A DNA stretch of 50,597 nt from Betaproteobacteria bacterium (GTDB lineage Bacteria > Pseudomonadota > Gammaproteobacteria > Burkholderiales > Burkholderiaceae_C). Location: NCBI GenBank assembly GCA_016868205.1, contig VGHR01000009.1, forward strand, positions 1 to 50,597, read 5' to 3'. The notes under the pieces were generated by a model, which was not told where the DNA came from, made no database searches, and saw only the letters and a program-made list of their open reading frames with translations. The translations under genes and the position numbers were made by a program. Shown piece by piece: positions 19,183 to 28,893 of this stretch (position 1 is the stretch's first letter; each line of letters begins with the position of its first letter).

Positions 19183-21828
19183 TCAGGTGCCTCTGTTCCG
19201 GCCGGTGAGCTTTTTAAGTTGATAGATCAAGTCCAGGGCCTCGCGGGGGCTCAGCACATCCGGGTCTAGGGACTGTAGCGCCTCTTCGACGGGACTGGGG
19301 GGCGGGGACTGGGGCGCCGGCGGCGGGGCAAACAAGTCGACCTGCGCCTGCTGCTGCTGCGATTGGAGCGCAGCCAGCGCCTGGCGAGCGTGTTGCACCA
19401 CGGGCCCGGGAATGCCTGCCAGCCGAGCCACGGCGATGCCGTAACTGCGACTGGCCGGGCCTGGCTCGATCTGGTGCATGAACACGATGTCACGACCCGA
19501 CTCGACCGCGCTGACATGCACATTGACGGCCGCAGGGTGTTTGGCGGGCAGCTCCGTCAACTCAAAGTAATGGGTGGCAAACAGGGTAAAGGCGCGGGTA
19601 CGGTCATGCAAATGCGCAGCGATACCGCTGGCCAGGGCCAGTCCATCGAAGGTCGAAGTGCCGCGGCCGATTTCGTCCATCAGCACCAGCGATTGCGCGC
19701 TGGCGGTGTTCAAAATTTGGGCGGCTTCCGTCATTTCGACCATAAAGGTGGATTGGGCGTTGGCCAGATCGTCGGCTGAACCGATGCGCGTGTGGATCGC
19801 GTCGATAGGTCCGATCCGACAGCTCGCGGCCGGAACATATGAGCCCATGCTGGCCAACAGCACGATCAGTGCAACCTGTCGCATATAGGTGGACTTGCCG
19901 CCCATGTTCGGTCCGGTGATGATCTGCATCCGGGTGCGGGCGTCGAAATGGCAGTCGTTGGCGATGAAGGGACCGCGTCCGGTTTCGGCCAGTCGCGCCT
20001 CGACCACTGGATGCCGGCCCCCGGTGATGGCAAGGCAGGGCTCGCGGGTGAACTCCGGCTGGCACCAGCCCAGGGTGAGCGAGCGCTCGGCCAGCGCGGC
20101 CAAGGTATCGAAGGCTGCCACCGCTTGGGCCAGGGCTGACAGGACCGGTACAAAAGGCTGCAGGTGATCGAGCAGTTCTTCGTAGAGCTGCTTTTCGCGG
20201 GCCAGAGCCCGCTCCTGTGCCGACAGGGCCTTATCCTCGAAAGCCTTGAGCTCGGGCGTGATGAAGCGCTCGGCGTTTTTAAGAGTTTGCCGGCGGCGGT
20301 AGTCCTCAGGCACCTTGTCGAGCTGACCCTGGGTTACCTCGATGAAAAAACCATGCACCCGGTTGAACTGAACCCTCAGATTGGCTATGCCGGTGCGCGA
20401 TCTCTCGCGCGTTTCGAGGTCGAGCAAAAAGGCATCGCAGTTGCTCTCGATGGCGCGTAATTCGTCGAGCTCGCTATCGTATCCCTGGCGGATTACACCG
20501 CCGTCCCGGATCTGTACCGACGGCTCGTTGAGCAAGGTGCGCTCGAGCATCTGCAGGCACGGTGCAGGGGGTGCGAGGGCGATCATCAGGCCCTCGATGA
20601 GTTCAGGCCACTGTTCTGCGACCAGGGATTGCCGCAGCGAGCCGGCCATCACCAGGCTTTGCCTCAGAGCCACCAGCTCGCGCGGCCGGGCCTGCCGCAG
20701 GGCTATCCGCGCGGTGATGCGCTCAATATCGGCACTGCCCCTGAGCTGCTCGCGCACCAGGGCTTGCGCGCCGGCGCGCAGCCAGGTCACCGCCTCATGT
20801 CTGCGCCGAGCCTCGTCGCGCTGCCGCCTCGGACTGAGCAGCCAGGTCCGCAGCAATCGGCTGCCCATGCTGCTGACGCAGCCGTCTAGAAGGGACAAAA
20901 CCGTGGGCGCGTTTTCGCCGCGCAGGGTCTGGGTCAGCTCGAGGTTGCGTCGCGTGCTCGGCGGCAGCTCGATAAATTCGTCCGATCGCAGCACTTGCAG
21001 GCGGCCGATGTGAGACAGCGGCCGGCCCTGGGTGTGCTCTGCATAGGCCAGAAGAGCGCCAGCGGCTGCATGGGCCTGCGTCATGTCGTCGGCGGCCCAA
21101 GCCTGCAGGGAGGCTGCGCCCAGATGCTCGCACAGCCGGCGCTGGCCGAGCTCCGGGTCGAAGGCCCAGTGCGCGCGCGCAGTCAGGGGGCAAGCGGCCA
21201 GAGCAGCGCTTGCGTGTTTCAAGTGGGTTTCAAAAGAGGGGGTGATTTCCACGCTGTGAATGATCTCGCTGGGCCCAATACGCAGCAGCCAGCTGCCGAC
21301 CTCCTGACCTTCACATTCAGCCAGGAATATCTGTCCTTGGCCGACGCTCAGCCAGGCCAGACCGCAGCGATTGCGTCCGCCTTGGTGGATGGACAAGAGC
21401 AGCGATTCGCCCTTGTCACCTATCAGTTCCGATTCGGTGAGAGTGCCCGGGGTGACCACCCGTACCACCTTGCGCTCTACCGGCCCTTTGGAGGCCCCGA
21501 CATCGCCGACCTGCTCGCAGATCGCCACCGACTCACCCAGTCGCACCAGCTTGGCCAGGTAGCTTTCGGCGGCGTGGAAGGGTACACCGGCCATGCGAAT
21601 GGGCTCGCCCGCCGACTGTCCTCGGCTGGTCAGTGTGATGTCGAGCAAATCCGCCGCTTTGACCGCATCCTCGTGAAAGAGCTCGTAAAAGTCGCCCATC
21701 CGATAAAACAGCAGGGTCCCGGGATGGTCTTTCTTGATGGCCAGATACTGCGCCATCATCGGGGTGTGAGCGGTGGGGCCCCCAGCAGGCTGCGGCGATG
21801 CGGGCGGGGGGGGTGTGCGCGCGTTCAC
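19183..21828 (-). CDS. mutS: DNA mismatch repair protein MutS
   Basis: Recognises mismatches and small loops and starts repair with MutL. The mismatch-binding motif 'GDFYELF' sits in the N-terminal domain, and the ATPase has Walker A '[10 protein letters not shown]' and Walker B '[16 protein letters not shown]'. The C-terminus has a Pro/Gln-rich link and a short helical end. I chose GTG 21828 (881 residues), with GAGG and AAGG upstream. ATG 21759 (just before 'MAQYLAIKK') is a possible shorter start. The frame stays open further upstream, but there it overlaps the IMPase gene out of frame and is not MutS-like. It lies 22 bases after the IMPase stop, so co-transcription is likely. Confidence 0.96.
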   Translation of the reverse strand: MNARTPPPPASPQPAGGPTAHTPMMAQYLAIKKDHPGTLLFYRMGDFYELFHEDAVKAADLLDITLTSRGQSAGEPIRMAGVPFHAAESYLAKLVRLGESVAICEQVGDVGASKGPVERKVVRVVTPGTLTESELIGDKGESLLLSIHQGGRNRCGLAWLSVGQGQIFLAECEGQEVGSWLLRIGPSEIIHSVEITPSFETHLKHASAALAACPLTARAHWAFDPELGQRRLCEHLGAASLQAWAADDMTQAHAAAGALLAYAEHTQGRPLSHIGRLQVLRSDEFIELPPSTRRNLELTQTLRGENAPTVLSLLDGCVSSMGSRLLRTWLLSPRRQRDEARRRHEAVTWLRAGAQALVREQLRGSADIERITARIALRQARPRELVALRQSLVMAGSLRQSLVAEQWPELIEGLMIALAPPAPCLQMLERTLLNEPSVQIRDGGVIRQGYDSELDELRAIESNCDAFLLDLETRERSRTGIANLRVQFNRVHGFFIEVTQGQLDKVPEDYRRRQTLKNAERFITPELKAFEDKALSAQERALAREKQLYEELLDHLQPFVPVLSALAQAVAAFDTLAALAERSLTLGWCQPEFTREPCLAITGGRHPVVEARLAETGRGPFIANDCHFDARTRMQIITGPNMGGKSTYMRQVALIVLLASMGSYVPAASCRIGPIDAIHTRIGSADDLANAQSTFMVEMTEAAQILNTASAQSLVLMDEIGRGTSTFDGLALASGIAAHLHDRTRAFTLFATHYFELTELPAKHPAAVNVHVSAVESGRDIVFMHQIEPGPASRSYGIAVARLAGIPGPVVQHARQALAALQSQQQQAQVDLFAPPPAPQSPPPSPVEEALQSLDPDVLSPREALDLIYQLKKLTGRNRGT

Positions 21829-21850
21829 GCCTTGAATCCTCGCGGGGCCT

Positions 21851-22768
21851 TCAAGCCGGATCGGCAGGGGTTTGAGCGGCTTTGGCGCTGCGCGACTTGA
21901 GGGTGGTTTTTCGCTTGTCCGAGCCGCTGTCGGCTGCCAGGGAAAGCTTGTCCTGGGTGCCGGCGAATTTGCTGTAGCGCCCCAGGACTGTGACCAGTTG
22001 CGCATAAATGCGCGGGTTTCCCGCCAGGCATTCGCCTTGGTGCATGAAATCGGACTCACCGGTAAAGTTACCGACCAGGCCGCCGGCCTCGGCGATCAGC
22101 AGTGAGCCGGCGGCCACATCCCAGGGTTTGAGACCGGTTTCGAAAAAGCCGTCGCTAAAGCCCGCGGCCACATAGGCCAGATCCAGTGCTGCGGCGCCCG
22201 GCCGGCGCACCGCGGCGCACTGGCTCATGACTTCACCGAGCATGCTCAGGTAGGTACGCAGCTTGTCGCCCGGCCGGTAGGGAAAGCCGGTCGAGATCAG
22301 GCACTCGGCCAATCGGGTTCGCTTGGCCACCCGGATGCGTTTATCGTTGAGGTAGGCCCCGCGTCCGCGGGTGGCGCAAAACAGGTCGTTGCGGGTTGGA
22401 TCGTAGACCACCGCCTGTTCGATGCGCCCCTTGACCGCCAGCGCAATGCTCACGCAGTACACCGGAAACCCGTGGATGAAGTTGGTGGTGCCGTCGATCG
22501 GGTCGATGATCCACTGGTAGTCCGAATCCTTGGCGCCGTGTTCGTCACCGGATTCCTCGGCCAGGATGCCATGGCCCGGATAGGCCTGCAGCAAAATCTC
22601 GATGATGGCCGCCTCGGCCGCGTGGTCGATTTCGGTAACGAAATCATTGGTCTGTTTGGCCGAGACCCGCACCGCCTCGACATCGAGTGCGGCCCGATTG
22701 ATGATGGCGCCAGCGGTGCGCGCGGCCTTGATGGCCACATTGAGCATGGGATGCAGAGAACTGGGCAT
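21851..22768 (-). CDS. suhB: Inositol-1-monophosphatase family protein (SuhB-like)
   Basis: Mg2+-dependent phosphatase of the inositol-monophosphatase family; in E. coli SuhB also acts in rRNA transcription antitermination. Metal ligands are visible: Glu71 (AEESGDE), Asp89 and Asp92 (DPIDGTTN), and the Asp in 'WDVAAGS'. ATG 22768 gives 305 residues; ATG 22747 is an alternative that starts seven residues later at '[10 protein letters not shown]'. The catalytic part ends about residue 265-270. The remaining tail is Lys/Arg/Ser-rich and looks disordered. Divergent from trmJ (138 bases) in the order common in Burkholderiales. Whether it acts on inositol phosphate, RNA polymerase or both is open. 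Confidence 0.93.
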   Translation of the reverse strand: MPSSLHPMLNVAIKAARTAGAIINRAALDVEAVRVSAKQTNDFVTEIDHAAEAAIIEILLQAYPGHGILAEESGDEHGAKDSDYQWIIDPIDGTTNFIHGFPVYCVSIALAVKGRIEQAVVYDPTRNDLFCATRGRGAYLNDKRIRVAKRTRLAECLISTGFPYRPGDKLRTYLSMLGEVMSQCAAVRRPGAAALDLAYVAAGFSDGFFETGLKPWDVAAGSLLIAEAGGLVGNFTGESDFMHQGECLAGNPRIYAQLVTVLGRYSKFAGTQDKLSLAADSGSDKRKTTLKSRSAKAAQTPADPA

Positions 22769-22906
22769 GACGGGGACCAAGGAGCAAGCGGGCTGCAGCA
22801 GCCGCAGACCGGTAGCGCAGAACGAAGCCCGCGATTTTACCGGGGGACCGCCCCGGCCCTTGATCAAGCCGAGGCCAACGACAATAGGGCTTTCGTGGAA
22901 CAGGCC

Positions 22907-23701
22907 ATGCGCACCCGTTTTATTCTGATCAATCCCAGTCATGCCGGCAATGTGGGTGCGGTGGCACGGGCCATGAAGGTCATGGACTTTGTCGATCTGG
23001 TTCTGGTGGCCCCGCGCTGGCCGAATGTTTTGCGCCGGCCTGAAGCCATTGAGCGAGCCAGCGGCGCCGCTGATGTGCTTGAGCGCGCACGGGCGGTCGA
23101 TCGCCTCGAAGAGGCCCTCGAGGGCATCGACCATGTCTGCGCCACGGCTATGACGCCGCGTGATTTTGGGCCGCCCACCCGAAGCCCCCGCGACCATTTC
23201 AGCCGGCTGACTGCCCACGCCCAGCCCCAACCTGCGGGCGTGGCGTTCTTGTTTGGATCCGAGCGATACGGCATGCGCAACGACGATGTGTACCGGTGCC
23301 ATGTCTGCCTGAGCATACCCACCGCTAGCGCCTACGGGTCGCTCAACCTGGCCGCTGCGGTGCAGCTGATTGCTTATGAGTGGCGACTGCATCTGGGCGA
23401 TGGGGTTGAGCCGACCTCGCCTGAGAGCCCGCCGGCGGCCGATGCCGCCCAGGTGGCGGCCCTGGTGGCGCACTGGGAGCAGGCGCTGAGCGATGTCGGT
23501 TTCCTCGATCCCCATGCTCCGCGCAAGCTTATGCCCCGGCTGCACCAATTTTTCAACCGTGCCCGTCCCAGCGAGGAGGAGATTCATATCCTCCGGGGCA
23601 TTGCGCGCGCCATGAGTGATTCGGCCAGCGCTCATCGGGTGATCCCGAGCGAGGGCGGGGCCATCGATCGTCGGCCGGCAAATACGCGCCCGCCCCGTTA
23701 G
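22907..23701 (+). CDS. trmJ: tRNA (cytidine/uridine-2'-O)-methyltransferase TrmJ-type
   Basis: SPOUT-fold methyltransferase, 264 residues, expected to 2'-O-methylate position 32 of tRNA anticodon loops using SAM. The N-terminus '[33 protein letters not shown]' carries the conserved Asn and Arg, and the SAM-binding knot region is '[40 protein letters not shown]'-like. A GTG four codons earlier at 22895, preceded by AGGG at better spacing, could be the true start. It is 12 bases ahead of cysE, so both are likely transcribed together. The C-terminal 20 residues are charged and probably disordered. Confidence 0.92.
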   Translation: MRTRFILINPSHAGNVGAVARAMKVMDFVDLVLVAPRWPNVLRRPEAIERASGAADVLERARAVDRLEEALEGIDHVCATAMTPRDFGPPTRSPRDHFSRLTAHAQPQPAGVAFLFGSERYGMRNDDVYRCHVCLSIPTASAYGSLNLAAAVQLIAYEWRLHLGDGVEPTSPESPPAADAAQVAALVAHWEQALSDVGFLDPHAPRKLMPRLHQFFNRARPSEEEIHILRGIARAMSDSASAHRVIPSEGGAIDRRPANTRPPR

Positions 23702-23713
23702 ACTGCGCCTCCT

Positions 23714-24481
23714 ATGTTTTCTCGTTTGCGTTCCGATATCCAGTGCATCCTCGAGCGTGATCCGGCGGCTCGCTCGGCTTGGGAGGTCTTGACCTGCTAC
23801 CCCGGCCTGCACGCGGTGCTGATGCACAGACTGGCCCATTGGTGCTGGATACACGGCCTCAAATGGCCCGGCCGCTTCATTTCCCATCTTGCGCGCTTTC
23901 TGACCGGCATAGAGATTCACCCGGGCGCGCGCATTGGTGAGCGTGTGTTCTTTGATCATGCAATGGGCGTGGTGGTGGGCGAAACCGCAGAGATCGGCGA
24001 CGGCTGCACCATTTACCAGGGGGTTACGCTCGGGGGGACCTCGCTCTACAAGGGTGCCAAGAGGCATCCCACCTTGGGTCGTGATGTGGTGGTGGGGGCA
24101 GGAGCCCAGATTCTTGGGGGCTTCAGCGTGGGCGATGGCGCCCGCATAGGATCGAATGCGGTGGTGGTCAAGCCGGTACCCAGCGGAGCCACGGCCGTGG
24201 GTAACCCGGCACGCATCATCCAGGCCGATGCCGACATCAGGCGTGAGCAGGCAGCCAGCCAGATGGGGTTTTCAGCCTACGGTGTAACGCAAAACGACGA
24301 TCCTCTGTCGCAGGCTATGCGTGGCCTGATCGACAACGCGGCGTCACAGGAGCACCAGATCGCCCTGTTGTGGCAGACCATCGAGAAATTGGCGCAGCAG
24401 CAGCGCGACTGCGTACCGGATGAGGCGGCGCGACGCGAGAGCTTCGAGGCCGCCAAGTTCAACCAGATGGTGGGCAAGTAG
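23714..24481 (+). CDS. cysE: Serine O-acetyltransferase
   Basis: Makes O-acetylserine from serine and acetyl-CoA, the first step of cysteine synthesis. A left-handed beta-helix of hexapeptide repeats spans about residues 65-190, with Asp81/His82 (FFDHAMG) as the expected catalytic pair. At 255 residues and with a short N-terminal helical part it is the compact EpsC-like class. The C-terminal 60 residues, rich in Gln and Glu, extend past the hexapeptide domain. CysE C-termini normally bind cysteine synthase CysK. It follows trmJ by 12 bases. A small G+C-rich imperfect hairpin lies at the junction with convergent mog (24481-24504). Confidence 0.95.
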   Translation: MFSRLRSDIQCILERDPAARSAWEVLTCYPGLHAVLMHRLAHWCWIHGLKWPGRFISHLARFLTGIEIHPGARIGERVFFDHAMGVVVGETAEIGDGCTIYQGVTLGGTSLYKGAKRHPTLGRDVVVGAGAQILGGFSVGDGARIGSNAVVVKPVPSGATAVGNPARIIQADADIRREQAASQMGFSAYGVTQNDDPLSQAMRGLIDNAASQEHQIALLWQTIEKLAQQQRDCVPDEAARRESFEAAKFNQMVGK

Positions 24482-24487
24482 CCCGCC

Positions 24488-25081
24488 TCAGGAGCGAGTC
24501 GGGCGCTGCGCGCTTTTGGGCCGGAAGGCTTTGCACACGGCCTCGCGTGTCTGCAGATAGGGCCCGCCGATCAGGTCGATGCAATAAGGCACGGCCGCGA
24601 AGATGCCGGGTACCGTGTTATGTCCCGATTCGTCGCGCAAGCCCTCCAGCGTTTCGGCGATTGACTTGGGCTGACCCGGCAGGTTGATGATCAGGCTGCG
24701 GTTGCGAACCACAGCTTCCTGACGCGAGAGGATGGCGGTGGGCACGAAATGTAGGCTCACCCGCCGCATTTGTTCGCCAAAGCCCGGCAGGACCTTGTCT
24801 GCCACTGCCAGGGTGGCCTCGGGCGTGACATCGCGCGCCGCCGGGCCGGTGCCGCCGGTGGTCAAGATCAGCGAGCAGCCCGCATCGACCAACGCGATCA
24901 GTTCCTGGCTGATCAGCTTCTGCTCGTCCGGGATCAGACGCTCGACAAAGTCAATCGGGTTGAAAAGTGCCCGGCTCATCCAGTCGCGCAGCGCTGGCAA
25001 GCCTTTGTCTTCGTAGAGGCCGCTGGAGGCGCGGTCGCTTATGGACAGCAGTCCGATACGCACCGGATCGAATTCATCCAT
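24488..25081 (-). CDS. mog: Molybdopterin adenylyltransferase (MogA/MoaB family)
   Basis: Adenylates molybdopterin before molybdate insertion. 197 residues; the MPT-binding loop TTGGTG is at 74-79 with 'RDVTPEA' just after, and 'NLPGQPKSI' is the second conserved loop. ATG 25081 is used, with AAGGAG 8 bases upstream; the frame extends upstream but only through the yjgA coding region. Its first 8 bases overlap the 3' end of yjgA, so translational coupling is likely. It works with the moaA-mobA-moeA group found 10 kb to the right. Confidence 0.94.
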   Translation of the reverse strand: MDEFDPVRIGLLSISDRASSGLYEDKGLPALRDWMSRALFNPIDFVERLIPDEQKLISQELIALVDAGCSLILTTGGTGPAARDVTPEATLAVADKVLPGFGEQMRRVSLHFVPTAILSRQEAVVRNRSLIINLPGQPKSIAETLEGLRDESGHNTVPGIFAAVPYCIDLIGGPYLQTREAVCKAFRPKSAQRPTRS

Positions 25082-25679
25082 GCAACTGCTCCTTGAGAAT
25101 CTGAAAAATCTCCCGGTAGGCGCGCCCCTGTCGCTGGGCTTGCCCGCTGGAGCCCGGCGCAGCGTGTGCGTCCTTGCGCGCCTGCCGCAGGAGGGTGCGC
25201 AATTGCTGCACATCGGTGGCAGGATAGTGCTGCACCCAGCGTGCCAGCGCTTGCTCATCGTTCAAGAGTTGCAGTCGCCACTGCTCGACTTGATGCAACA
25301 GGGCGGTTTCCTGTGCGTTGCCCTGATCTTGCGCCAGCAGCGTCTGCTCGATCAATTGAACCTCGTCCTCTTCGAGGCTGCGCATGAGCTTGCCCACATA
25401 CTGCATCTGTCGCCGCCGGCCTTCAAAGTCGGCGATACGGTTGGCTTCTTGCATCGCTTGTTCCAAGGACTCGGGCAAACCGAGCTTCTTGCGCAGATCA
25501 GCGCGCAGGGCGGTCAGTTGTTCGCCGAGTTCTTGCAGCCGGGCGCTCTCGCGCTTGAGGTCGGTTTTGCTGAGCTCCAGGCCGCCCTTGAGTTCTCGCT
25601 TGTAGTGGAGATCAAGCTCGCTGCCCTCGGCCACGAATTGGCCGCGTACGAAATAGCCTTTGCGTGGTTTTCGACTCAT
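25074..25679 (-). CDS. yjgA: Ribosome biogenesis factor YjgA/DarP (DUF615)
   Basis: A 201-residue, highly charged and mostly helical protein of the DUF615 family. In E. coli the homologue (YjgA, DarP) associates with 50S precursors and promotes late peptidyl-transferase-centre maturation. The N-terminus has the family pattern 'SELDLHYKRELKGG...LSKTDLKRE' and the long helix rich in Glu/Gln/Leu that follows. The C-terminal tail is Gln/Arg-rich and ends in 'YREIFQILKEQ'. It is divergent from pmbA with 82 bases between. In many proteobacteria yjgA and pmbA are divergent neighbours, which supports both calls. Confidence 0.93.
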   Translation of the reverse strand: MSRKPRKGYFVRGQFVAEGSELDLHYKRELKGGLELSKTDLKRESARLQELGEQLTALRADLRKKLGLPESLEQAMQEANRIADFEGRRRQMQYVGKLMRSLEEDEVQLIEQTLLAQDQGNAQETALLHQVEQWRLQLLNDEQALARWVQHYPATDVQQLRTLLRQARKDAHAAPGSSGQAQRQGRAYREIFQILKEQLHG

Positions 25680-25761
25680 GAAAGTAAGTGTTTGGCGGCT
25701 TTTGCGGCGGCTCTGGGCGGTGGGGTCGATATCATAGTGGCCCTCTCAAGAAAGTCATTCA

Positions 25762-27132
25762 GTGAAAAAGAACACAGCCCGCGGCGATTCCGGCTTTGCC
25801 TACAGCCGGTCTTTTTTTGAAAACCTGGTGGACTCTGCCCTCAAGCATGCACGCAGGCTTGGGGCGAGCGATGCGGCGGCCGAGGCCTCTGAGGGCTACG
25901 GCCTGTCGGTCAGTGTGCGCAAGGGTGAGCTTGAGAATGTCGAGCGCAACCGTGACAAATCCCTGGGCATTACGGTCTATCTGGGTCAGCAACGCGGCAA
26001 TGCATCGACCAGTGACTTTTCAGAGGCTGCCATCGAACGCACGGTGCAGGCGGCCTACGATATCGCGCGCTTTACCGCCAGCGACCCAGCGGCGGGTCTG
26101 CCCGATGAGCAGGACATCGCCATCGAGCAGCTCGAGCTTGACCTGTTTCACCCCTGGGCGCTGACCGCAGAGGACGCCATGGAGCTGGCCTTGCAATGCG
26201 AGGCTGCAGCGCTGCAAACCAGCCCCTGGATCAGTAACAGCGAGGGCGCCGGCGTATCGGCCCAGCAGAGTCATTTTTTCAGCGCCCACACCCGAGGCTT
26301 TCAGGGGGGCTATGCCTCCTCGCGGCACAGTCTGTCGGTGGCCCCGATTGCTGGGACGGGGGAGGGCATGCAGCGCGATGCCTGGTACAGCTCGATGCGC
26401 GATGCGCGCGATCTGGCCAGCGCGCAGGCGGTGGGACGCTATGCTGCCGAGCGCGCGCTTTCGCGCCTGGGCAGTCGCAAGATTGCCACGACCGAGTGTC
26501 CGGTGTTGTTCGAGTCGCCGCTGGCTGCCGGTCTGCTGGGCAGCTTTGTTCAGGCCGTCAGCGGTGGGGCCCTGTACAGAAAGAGCAGTTTTTTGCTTGA
26601 CAGCCTAGGAACAGCCGTTTTTCCGTCGCATATCGACATCAGCGAAGACCCGCATCTTCGCAAAGGTAAGGGCAGCGCTCCTTTCGATGACGAGGGGGTG
26701 CGCACGCGGGCCCGTGCGGTGGTGCAAGCCGGAGAGGTCCAGGGGTACTTCTTGAGCAGTTACTCGGCGCGCAAGCTTGGCATGAGAACCACTGGCCATG
26801 CTGGCGGCTCCCACAACCTGGTGATGAGCAGTCGTCATACGCGTCCCGCGGACGATTTGGTCGAGATGCTGCGCAAGCTTGACACCGGCTTGTTCGTGAC
26901 CGAACTGATGGGGCAGGGCGTCAATCCGGTGACCGGCGATTATTCTCGCGGGGCGAGTGGCTACTGGGTTGAAAAGGGTCAAATCGTTCATCCGGTCGAG
27001 GAGATCACAATTGCGGGCAATATGAAGGACATGTTTTTGGGCATCGAGGCCATTGGAGCCGATGCCTACAACTACGGAGCCAAGACGGTCGGCTCTGTCC
27101 TGATTCGTCGCATGAAGCTCGCCGGCAGTTGA
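25762..27132 (+). CDS. pmbA: Metalloprotease PmbA (TldE)
   Basis: A 456-residue member of the TldD/PmbA family. PmbA is the non-catalytic partner of TldD; the heterodimer processes microcin B17 and degrades the CcdA antitoxin in E. coli. The sequence has the family's 'GYGLSVSVRKGELENVERNRDKSLGITVYLGQQ'-type opening and the C-terminal 'GVNPVTGDYSRGASGYWVEKG' block. It lacks an HExxxH metal motif, as expected for PmbA. The start is GTG 25762 with AAGAAAG upstream. tldD is not in this window. An EamA transporter gene follows after 7 bases. Confidence 0.95.
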   Translation: MKKNTARGDSGFAYSRSFFENLVDSALKHARRLGASDAAAEASEGYGLSVSVRKGELENVERNRDKSLGITVYLGQQRGNASTSDFSEAAIERTVQAAYDIARFTASDPAAGLPDEQDIAIEQLELDLFHPWALTAEDAMELALQCEAAALQTSPWISNSEGAGVSAQQSHFFSAHTRGFQGGYASSRHSLSVAPIAGTGEGMQRDAWYSSMRDARDLASAQAVGRYAAERALSRLGSRKIATTECPVLFESPLAAGLLGSFVQAVSGGALYRKSSFLLDSLGTAVFPSHIDISEDPHLRKGKGSAPFDDEGVRTRARAVVQAGEVQGYFLSSYSARKLGMRTTGHAGGSHNLVMSSRHTRPADDLVEMLRKLDTGLFVTELMGQGVNPVTGDYSRGASGYWVEKGQIVHPVEEITIAGNMKDMFLGIEAIGADAYNYGAKTVGSVLIRRMKLAGS

Positions 27133-27139
27133 AACGCCC

Positions 27140-28030
27140 ATGCGTGCCGAATTTTTGGCCGCCCTGGCGGCCTTGTGTTGGGCCCTGGGCAGCCTGCTTT
27201 CGGCGCATGCCTCCGGGCGCATGGGGGCTTTTGCCTTCACCCGCTGGCGTCTGTTCTTTGCGCTGACATTGCTTTGGGCACTGGCCCTGTGGACCGGTCA
27301 ACGGAATAGCCTGGATTTGCGGGCCATGGGTCTGTTGGCACTGTCGGGCTTTATCGGCATTTTCATCGGTGATACCGCGCTTTTTGCCTGCATGAACCGG
27401 CTAGGGCCTCGCCGTTGTGGGGTACTGTTTGCGACCCATGCGCTTTTTTCGGCGGTGCTGGCGTGGATCGTCCTGGGCGAGACCCTGTGGGGATGGACCC
27501 TGGCGGGCAGCGTTTTGCTGGTATCTGGCGTGATGGTGGCCATTGCCTGGGGCCGTCGTGCCGACGAAAACCATCGTTGGGAAGACACTCAGGGTGCGCT
27601 GGCGGTCGGGGTGGCCCTGGGCTTGGTGGCTGCGCTTTGCCAGGCGGTCGCGACGCTCATGATCAAGCCCTTGATGAGTACCGGTATCGACGCTGTGACC
27701 GCCTCCGCGGTGCGGGTGACGTCGGCCTTCGCGGTGCATCTGGCCTTGCTGTGGGCGGGCCTGGGCTTGGCGCGGGTACGCGAGCCCCTGAGCGCGTGCG
27801 TCTTGTGGAGCACCTGGGCCAGTGCTGCAGTGGCCATGGCTCTGGGCATGACCTTGATTCTGGCTGCCTTACAGACCGGTCAGGCCAATTTGGTCGGCAT
27901 CCTTTCGTCGATCTCCCCGGTGCTGCTTTTGCCCCTGCTCTGGCTGGTATATCGCCGACGCCCCGCCGTGGGCGCCTGGGTTGGCTCGCTGATGGCGGTG
28001 GTCGGGACCGCACTGATCCTGACGCACTGA
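27140..28030 (+). CDS. EamA/DMT-family transporter
   Basis: A 296-residue membrane protein of ten hydrophobic segments arranged as two EamA repeats (about 1-135 and 150-295), typical of the drug/metabolite transporter superfamily. The first repeat ends in 'WIVLGETLWGWTLAGSVLLVSGV', the usual glutamate-containing helix pair. There is no signal for a substrate; relatives move amino acids, sugars or nucleotide derivatives. It starts 7 bases after pmbA and so is probably in the same transcript. It converges with yqeY across only 5 bases. Confidence 0.88.
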   Translation: MRAEFLAALAALCWALGSLLSAHASGRMGAFAFTRWRLFFALTLLWALALWTGQRNSLDLRAMGLLALSGFIGIFIGDTALFACMNRLGPRRCGVLFATHALFSAVLAWIVLGETLWGWTLAGSVLLVSGVMVAIAWGRRADENHRWEDTQGALAVGVALGLVAALCQAVATLMIKPLMSTGIDAVTASAVRVTSAFAVHLALLWAGLGLARVREPLSACVLWSTWASAAVAMALGMTLILAALQTGQANLVGILSSISPVLLLPLLWLVYRRRPAVGAWVGSLMAVVGTALILTH

Positions 28031-28035
28031 GGCGT

Positions 28036-28485
28036 TCAGGTCCCCGCCAGAGCCGCCTTGACCGCGGCTGAGACCTGCGCCATCTCCGCTTGGCCACCGA
28101 GTTGTGCCTTGGCTGCGGCCATGACCCTGCCCATGTCGGCGGGGCCGCTGGCACCCAGGGAACTCACGATAGTGCGTACGGCAACCTGCACCTCCTCGAG
28201 GCTCATGCGCTGCGGCAAATACCCTTGCAGCACTTTCATTTCGGCCTCCTCTTTGTCGGCCAGGTCCTGACGCTGGGCCTTGCGGAAGGCTTCAATCGAG
28301 TCCTTGCGTTGCTTGATCAGTTTGTCGACGATGCCAACCACAGCGGCATCGTCGAGCACTATGCGCTCATCGACCTCTTTCTGCTTGAGGGCGGCCAACA
28401 GCAAGCGGATGGTGGCCAGGCGCTCGGCCTCGCGCGAGCGCATGGCGGTCTTCATGTCCTCGGTGATACGGTCTTTCAGGGTCAT
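28036..28485 (-). CDS. GatB/YqeY domain-containing protein
   Basis: A 149-residue helical protein matching the YqeY family, which resembles the tRNA-binding tail domain of GatB. 'MTLKDRITEDMKTAMRSREAERLATIRLLLAALKQKEVDER' is the standard family opening, so ATG 28485 is preferred over an upstream in-frame start at 28518. AAAGGTAGG precedes it. It lies downstream of rpsU on the same strand, with the rpsU terminator in between, which is the usual rpsU-yqeY order. The dnaG and rpoD genes that often follow are absent here. Its exact role is unknown. Confidence 0.93.
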   Translation of the reverse strand: MTLKDRITEDMKTAMRSREAERLATIRLLLAALKQKEVDERIVLDDAAVVGIVDKLIKQRKDSIEAFRKAQRQDLADKEEAEMKVLQGYLPQRMSLEEVQVAVRTIVSSLGASGPADMGRVMAAAKAQLGGQAEMAQVSAAVKAALAGT

Positions 28486-28518
28486 AGTGAGCCTACCTTT
28501 GGAGCTTGAAAATGACAA

Positions 28519-28539
28519 AGCCCGCCTATCGGGCGGGCT
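28519..28539 (-). terminator. Hairpin terminator between rpsU and yqeY
   Basis: The arms AGCCCGCC and GGCGGGCT are perfect complements with a 5-base loop. On the minus strand the stem is followed by TTTGTCATTTT, a weak, interrupted T-tract. It lies 33 bases past the rpsU stop and just upstream of the yqeY start. It likely ends most rpsU transcripts, with some read-through into yqeY. Confidence 0.72.
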
Positions 28540-28572
28540 GCTGGGGGCCGGTGACCCAGGCGTCTGCCTGTT

Positions 28573-28785
28573 TCAGTAGAGTTTTTTGGGCAACTGCATC
28601 GAGCGGATGCGCTTGTAGTTGCGTTTGACCGCAGCGGCTTTTTTCCGTTTGCGCTCTGCCGTCGGTTTTTCGTAGAACTCGCGAGCGCGCAGGTCGGTCA
28701 GCAGGCCGAGTTTTTCGATCGTGCGCTTGAAGCGGCGCAGGGCCACATCGAAGGGCTCGTTGTCTTTCACGCGAATGGTGGTCAT
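28573..28785 (-). CDS. rpsU: 30S ribosomal protein S21
   Basis: A 70-residue, strongly basic small-subunit protein (bS21) needed for initiation on natural mRNAs. The sequence from '[25 protein letters not shown]' to '[24 protein letters not shown]' is typical for beta-proteobacterial S21. I chose ATG 28785; an in-frame ATG four codons earlier (28797) would add an atypical 'MEPL'. An extended -10 promoter candidate lies about 70 bases upstream and a hairpin terminator follows. Identity is certain. Confidence 0.97.
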   Translation of the reverse strand: MTTIRVKDNEPFDVALRRFKRTIEKLGLLTDLRAREFYEKPTAERKRKKAAAVKRNYKRIRSMQLPKKLY

Positions 28786-28854
28786 CAATGGTTCCAATCA
28801 GGGCGCCGAGGGCAGCGACTTTTGTCCGGCGCGGGGTTATCAGCAAAACCCGGG

Positions 28855-28886
28855 AGTATACCAGAGGCAGCCACCCTCCCTGTCAG
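28855..28886 (-). promoter_or_regulatory. Candidate rpsU promoter with extended -10
   Basis: On the minus strand TGGTATACT gives an extended -10 box (TG at the right spacing before TATACT, 28855-28863). A CTGACA resembling a -35 box is at 28881-28886, with a long 20-base spacer that an extended -10 could tolerate. It lies 70-100 bases before the rpsU start and overlaps no coding sequence. Predicted by eye only. Confidence 0.5.
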
Positions 28887-28893
28887 GGCCGGC

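Noticed and set aside
21829-22059. N-terminal extension of MutS by 77 residues
   Set aside because: It overlaps the IMPase 3' end out of frame, and the MutS family starts near GTG 21828 or ATG 21759.
22769-24067. Upstream extension of the IMPase frame across trmJ and cysE on the opposite strand
   Set aside because: The region is coding for trmJ and cysE on the plus strand, and the IMPase family start is at 22768.
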